From assembly GCA_014654775.1 (NCBI GenBank), contig JACVZW010000085.1:52693-116692 (forward strand): a DNA stretch of 64,000 bases. Direction: 5' to 3'. The position numbers were made by a program, and so were the translations under genes. The notes beneath the pieces are model-generated. The model did no database searches. It worked only from the letters and a program-made list of their open reading frames with translations, and was not told where the DNA came from. Origin of the DNA: Paracoccaceae bacterium. GTDB taxonomy: Bacteria > Pseudomonadota > Alphaproteobacteria > Rhodobacterales > Rhodobacteraceae. This document shows, one piece after another, positions 60,316 through 64,000 of the stretch; the stretch's first letter is position 1, and the number at the start of each line of letters is the position of its first letter.

Positions 60316-61505
60316 GCGCCGTGCCAATCGATGACGATGGCGGAGACGTCGTCGGGAAAATCAGCAGTGCCCGCATGGGCGGTGAGCGCATCGATCACGC
60401 CATCGGCCAGCGCCTTGCCGCGGCGCTGCCCCTGACCCTGAAGCAGGCGGATGAGACCATCATCCCCCAGATCGGCCTGCGCGGCACTTGGGCATTCGAT
60501 CAGCCCGTCGGACCCGATGAACAATCGGTCGCCGGGGCATAGGCGCAATGTGATGGCGGCATGGCCGGGATCGGGGACAAGACCCACGGGCAGGCCGCCC
60601 GCGCCCAAGGGCAGCACGGTCCCGTCGCGGCGCAAGAGCAGCGGATGGGGATGGCCCGCCTGTACTAGGCGGATCTGGCCCGTGGCAAGATCAAGTTCCG
60701 CGCAAAGAAGGGTGAGGTAAAGGTCCCCCGTCTGATCCGACAAAAGGATACGGTTCAGCCGGGCGACCATGGTTTCCACTGGCAGGGGGCGGCCGTTCTG
60801 GAAGGCGATGTTCTGGTCGCGCGAGCGGGTGGCCAGAAGGGCCGAAAGCCGCGCGATCATCAATGCGGAGGCGACGCCATGGCCCGAGACATCGAGCGCG
60901 TAAAGCAGGATGCGCCCCGGCGCGATGGGGAACCAGCCGACGAGATCGCCCCCCAGCAGGCCCGAGGGCCGCAGCAGGAACACAAGGTCAGCCGGGCCGA
61001 GCGCGACTTCCGGCTCTGGGGCGAGGGAAAGTTGCAGACGCCGCGCTTCGGCCAGATCGCGGTGCAGGGCGGCGTGTATGCGTTCCAGATCGGCATTGCG
61101 GCGGCGCAGTTCGGCCTGCATCGCCAGAATGCGTTCCCCCGCATGCAGGCGCGACAGGAGTTCGGTCGCATCCACCGGCTTTGTCAGGAAATCATCCGCG
61201 CCGCTGTCCAGACCGATGGCGATGTCGTCCTTGGCGGATTTCGCGCTGAGCAGGACGAAATATCCGTATCCCGCCCGCGGCAGGGCGCGGAAGGCACGGC
61301 AGAAATCGGGGCCGGACATGCCGGGCATCACCCAATCGGACAGGACGATGTCGAAATCGGTGCAGCGCGCGATGGCGAGCGCCTCGGACCCTGAGGCGGC
61401 CTGCGTCACCAGATAGCCCCAGCGCGTGAGTTGCCGTGTGAGCATTTGGCGTTGGGCGGCGCTGTCGTCGACGACCAGCACCTGACGCGGTGCATCCTGA
61501 GACAT
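60312..61505 (-). CDS. Response regulator with PP2C/SpoIIE phosphatase domain, RbaY-like
   Basis: A 397-residue protein: N-terminal receiver domain ('VLVVDDSAAQRQMLTRQLTR', phospho-Asp in 'DIVLSDWVMPGMSGPDF', Lys in 'DDFLTKPVDA'), a short coiled coil, then a SpoIIE-type phosphatase ('GLLGGDLVGWFPIAPGRILL', 'ALDVSGHGVASALMIARLSA', 'AGHPHPLLLRRDGT', 'FIGSDGLIECP'). This is the RbaY architecture; in Rhodobacter capsulatus RbaY dephosphorylates the anti-anti-sigma factor RbaV and is linked to CtrA and GTA production. Divergent from the Hpt gene, with a shared CtrA-like site. Start ATG at 61505. Confidence 0.85.
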   Translation of the reverse strand: MSQDAPRQVLVVDDSAAQRQMLTRQLTRWGYLVTQAASGSEALAIARCTDFDIVLSDWVMPGMSGPDFCRAFRALPRAGYGYFVLLSAKSAKDDIAIGLDSGADDFLTKPVDATELLSRLHAGERILAMQAELRRRNADLERIHAALHRDLAEARRLQLSLAPEPEVALGPADLVFLLRPSGLLGGDLVGWFPIAPGRILLYALDVSGHGVASALMIARLSALLATRSRDQNIAFQNGRPLPVETMVARLNRILLSDQTGDLYLTLLCAELDLATGQIRLVQAGHPHPLLLRRDGTVLPLGAGGLPVGLVPDPGHAAITLRLCPGDRLFIGSDGLIECPSAAQADLGDDGLIRLLQGQGQRRGKALADGVIDALTAHAGTADFPDDVSAIVIDWHGA

Positions 61506-61546
61506 GGGGGCGGTTCCTTTCCGCCGCCACTCTGCTCCGCCTGCCC

Positions 61547-61561
61547 TTAAGCCCCGGTGAA
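61547..61561. promoter_or_regulatory. Putative CtrA box in the rbaY-like / hpt divergent promoter
   Basis: TTAA-GCCCCGG-TGAA has the same 7-base spacer and mismatch as the flgB box; CTTAAGCCYYGGTGAA is shared over 16 bases (two changes). It lies 42 bases before the rbaY-like ATG and 92 before hpt. Confidence 0.45.
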
Positions 61562-61653
61562 TCACGCAAATTGCGTATTTTATGGAGCGGCGGGTTTCAC
61601 CGCCTGTGAAGGTTTGCCACCCAGTCTGCCCCGCATGGCAAGCGGAGGATGAG

Positions 61654-61956
61654 ATGCTGGTGAATCCCGCGCGGGTGGAGGCGCTGTGTCAGGAGATCGG
61701 GGAGGACGGCTTTCCCGAAGTGCTGGAGATGTTCTTGAGCGAGAGCGCGCAGGTCGTGGCGCGGCTGCAGGGGGCGACCGACCCGGTCGCCATTGCGGCG
61801 GACCTGCATTTCCTGAAGGGATCGGCGTTGACGATGGGGCTGGACGACCTTGCCGCCTATTGCCTGCAGGCCGAACAGGGGGGGCGGTTCGACCCGGCGG
61901 TTCTGGCCGATCTCTTCGCGCGGTCGCGGGCGGCGTTGGAGGGGATGGATCGCTAG
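61654..61956 (+). CDS. Hpt domain protein
   Basis: A 100-residue histidine phosphotransfer protein. The phospho-His is in 'AADLHFLKGSALTMGLDDLA'; the surrounding helices fit a four-helix bundle. It probably relays phosphate between a hybrid kinase and a receiver such as the divergent rbaY-like protein. ATG 61654 follows GGAGG. The stop overlaps ilvA by four bases, convergently. Confidence 0.88.
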   Translation: MLVNPARVEALCQEIGEDGFPEVLEMFLSESAQVVARLQGATDPVAIAADLHFLKGSALTMGLDDLAAYCLQAEQGGRFDPAVLADLFARSRAALEGMDR

Positions 61957-63200
61957 ATCAGGAATTCGGCTAGGATTTCGTCATTCGTGATGTCGCGATA
62001 GGTGAAGGCGGCGGCGTCCAGTTTGCCGAAAAGGTCGCGGAAATTCTCGGGCTTGCGGGTTTCGATCCCGATCAGAACGGAGCCGAAGTTGCGTGCAGAT
62101 TTCTTGAGGTATTCGAAACGCGCGATGTCGTCATCCGGCCCCAGCATGCCGAGGAATTCGCGCAGCGCGCCGGGGCGTTGGGGCATGCGCAGGATGAAGT
62201 ACTTCTTCACGCCGGAATAGCGCTGGGCGCGTTCCTTCACCTCGGGCAGGCGTTCGAAGTCGAAGTTGCCGCCGGAGGTGACGCAGACCACCGTCTTGCC
62301 ACGGATTTCATCGGCCAGTTCGGGCAGCACGTCGACCGAAAGGGCGCCTGCGGGTTCCAGCACGATACCTTCGACATTCAACATTTCCAGCATTGTCACG
62401 CAAATGCGGTCTTCTGGGGCGAGGAGGACGTTGGTCGCGTCGATCCAGTCGAGATGGCGGTAGGTGATGTCGCCCAGACGCGCCACGGCGGCCCCGTCGA
62501 CGAAGCTGTTCACGCGGGGGAGTTTGGACGGCTCGCCTGCACGCAGGGCGGCCATGAGGCTTGCCCCGCCGAGGGGTTCGACAAAGCGGTAATCGGTGGC
62601 GGGCGCGGCCAGCCGCAGATAGGCGGTGACGCCGGAGGACAGGCCGCCCCCGCCCACGGGCAGGATCACAAGGTCGGGCGCCTGACCCAGCTGATCGAGC
62701 ATCTCTACCCCCACCGAGGATTGGCCGAGGATCACGTCGGGATCATCAAAGGGCGACAGGAAATGCGCCTGCTTTTCGGCGCAGAAGGACTGTGCTGCGG
62801 CCAGCGTCTGGTCGAAATAGTCGCCCGTCAGGACGATGCGGACATTGTCGCCCCCGAAGGCGCGGGTCTTGTCGATCTTTTGCTGGGGGGTGGTGACGGG
62901 CATGAAGATGGTGCCGTCGACGCCGAAATGGCGGCAGGCGAAGGCAAGGCCCTGCGCGTGGTTGCCCGCGCTGGCGCAGACGAAGTGGCGGCGATCCGGT
63001 GTCAGATCGAGAACGTGGCGCATGGCGGTGAAGGCCCCGCGCAGCTTGTAGCTGCGGACAGGGGTCAGGTCTTCGCGTTTCAGCCAGATGTCGGCCTCGT
63101 ATCGCTGGGACAGATGTTCGTTCCGCTGCAGCGGCGTTTCGGGGAAAAGGTCCCGAAGGGCGGCGGTCGCCTCACGGGCACGGGTGGTGAAGTCCCTCAT
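61953..63200 (-). CDS. ilvA: Threonine ammonia-lyase (threonine dehydratase)
   Basis: A 415-residue PLP enzyme converting threonine to 2-oxobutanoate, the first step of isoleucine synthesis. The PLP Lys is in 'TPVRSYKLRGAFTAMRHVL'; 'CASAGNHAQGLAFACRHF' and the glycine loop 'LVILPVGGGGLSSG' bind cofactor; a C-terminal ACT-like domain ('KKYFILRMPQRPGALREFLG') is expected to give isoleucine feedback. ATG at 63200; the frame upstream is a shadow of argG. Length is shorter than the two-domain E. coli IlvA (514). Confidence 0.92.
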   Translation of the reverse strand: MRDFTTRAREATAALRDLFPETPLQRNEHLSQRYEADIWLKREDLTPVRSYKLRGAFTAMRHVLDLTPDRRHFVCASAGNHAQGLAFACRHFGVDGTIFMPVTTPQQKIDKTRAFGGDNVRIVLTGDYFDQTLAAAQSFCAEKQAHFLSPFDDPDVILGQSSVGVEMLDQLGQAPDLVILPVGGGGLSSGVTAYLRLAAPATDYRFVEPLGGASLMAALRAGEPSKLPRVNSFVDGAAVARLGDITYRHLDWIDATNVLLAPEDRICVTMLEMLNVEGIVLEPAGALSVDVLPELADEIRGKTVVCVTSGGNFDFERLPEVKERAQRYSGVKKYFILRMPQRPGALREFLGMLGPDDDIARFEYLKKSARNFGSVLIGIETRKPENFRDLFGKLDAAAFTYRDITNDEILAEFLI

Positions 63201-63398
63201 CCGGTGGCAATCCCCTTGTTTCAGCGACCCGTGCGGCCCCCTGCCGCGCCGCAGCCTATGCGAGCTTTGGGGAAGGTTCCATCCTTGCGCCCAAATCGAC
63301 CTTCGACCTTGCCTGTCATGGCCTGCGCCGCCCTTGCCCGCAAGGGGATTACCCGATACACCCCGCGCCGGAAAACCCAAGGATAAGGGCGCTGCGCC

Positions 63399-64000
63399 AT
63401 GCTGAAGCCGAAGAAAGTCGTCCTCGCCTATTCGGGCGGTCTGGATACCTCGATCATCCTGAAATGGCTGCAGACGGAATATGGCTGTGAGGTGGTGACC
63501 TTTACCGCCGATCTGGGGCAGGGCGAGGAACTGGAACCGGCGCGCCAGAAAGCGCTGCTGATGGGGATCAACCCCGCAAACATCCATATCGTCGATCTGC
63601 GCGAGGAATTCGTGCGGGATTTCGTCTTCCCGATGTTCCGGGCGAATGCGCTGTATGAGGGCCTTTATCTGCTGGGCACGTCGATCGCCCGCCCGCTGAT
63701 TTCCAAGCATCTGGTGCGGATTGCGCAGGAAACGGGCGCGGATGCCGTGGCGCATGGGGCGACGGGCAAGGGCAATGATCAGGTGCGGTTCGAACTGGGC
63801 GTGGCGGCGCTGGACCCGTCGATCAAGGTGATCGCGCCATGGCGGCTGTGGGATCTGACCAGCCGCACGAAGCTTTTGGAGTTTGCCGAGGCGAACCAGA
63901 TTCCGATCGCCAAGGACAAGCGGGGCGAGGCGCCGTTCTCGGTCGATGCGAACCTGCTGCACACCTCGTCCGAGGGGAAGGTGCTGGAGAACCCGGCGGA
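63399..64000 (+). CDS. argG: Argininosuccinate synthase, N-terminal part (cut by window edge)
   Basis: The first 200 codons of argininosuccinate synthase, which joins citrulline and aspartate in arginine synthesis. The PP-loop is '[19 protein letters not shown]'; '[20 protein letters not shown]', '[17 protein letters not shown]' and '[20 protein letters not shown]' follow. ATG at 63399; the gene runs past the right edge. Divergent from ilvA with a 198-base gap. Confidence 0.96.
   Translation, partial: MLKPKKVVLAYSGGLDTSIILKWLQTEYGCEVVTFTADLGQGEELEPARQKALLMGINPANIHIVDLREEFVRDFVFPMFRANALYEGLYLLGTSIARPLISKHLVRIAQETGADAVAHGATGKGNDQVRFELGVAALDPSIKVIAPWRLWDLTSRTKLLEFAEANQIPIAKDKRGEAPFSVDANLLHTSSEGKVLENPA

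Noticed and set aside
1-64000. Search for CRISPR arrays, insertion sequences, phage genes, tRNA and rRNA genes
   Set aside because: No repeat-spacer pattern, transposase, integrase, phage structural gene or recognisable RNA gene was seen.

Overview
The window is a GC-rich, densely packed chromosomal segment of a motile alphaproteobacterium, most likely of the family Rhodobacteraceae (Rhodobacter/Roseobacter relatives). This rests on the flagellin-FlaF-FlbT trio, the MotE and FlgJ-like (rod-binding only) proteins, very short overlapping operons, and a housekeeping neighbourhood (hemH, comF-grx-nitrilase-marR, tamAB, ilvA/argG) with typical alphaproteobacterial protein families. I saw no tRNA, rRNA, CRISPR array, insertion sequence or phage gene.

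Positions 1-29907 hold most of one complete-looking flagellar locus. The left edge cuts a Pro/Ala-rich fliK-like gene (minus strand). Then come flgJ-like, flgN-like, fliC, flaF, flbT and a DUF1217 protein (plus); fliI (minus); flgB-flgC-fliE-fliQ-flgF-flgG-flgA-flgH-fliL paralogue (plus); a long minus-strand operon fliL, a 117-aa membrane coiled-coil protein, motE, motA, a 659-aa periplasmic protein, a lytic transglycosylase, flhA, fliR, flhB and a fliJ-like gene; fliF-fliH-fliN-fliP (plus); and a minus-strand operon running from an unknown 305-aa protein through motB, flgE, flgK, flgL and flgI. Not in the window are fliG, fliM, flgD, fliO and fliD. Four promoter regions (flgB, fliF/fliL, flgE and the later rbaY-like/hpt pair) carry TTAA-N7-TTAA-like sites that resemble CtrA boxes.

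Positions 30026-38846 are a D-xylose locus: an ABC importer (xylF, xylH, a single-domain xylG), xylB, xylA and an aldo-keto reductase on the minus strand, with a divergent ROK-family regulator (xylR). Two 12-bp intercistronic stem-loops, after xylF and after xylA, probably set transcript stoichiometry. A strong Rho-independent terminator ends xylR.

Positions 39137-64000 are housekeeping and envelope genes: tamA-tamB, a YihY-type membrane protein, marR-nitrilase-glutaredoxin-comF, an NDUFAF5-like methyltransferase, hemH, a 59-aa exported membrane peptide, two L,D-transpeptidases flanking a CAP-domain lipoprotein, an rRNA/tRNA uracil methyltransferase, a tandem ABC half-transporter pair, CCA-adding enzyme, two Nudix hydrolases, Hsp33, an RbaY-like PP2C response regulator divergent from an Hpt protein, threonine dehydratase, and the start of argG cut by the right edge.

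The strongest candidates for undescribed biology are the 659-aa protein in the motA operon, the 305-aa protein heading the motB operon with a 30-bp-spaced direct repeat in its promoter, the 59-aa peptide, and the near-identical 16-bp element shared by the flgB and rbaY/hpt promoters.
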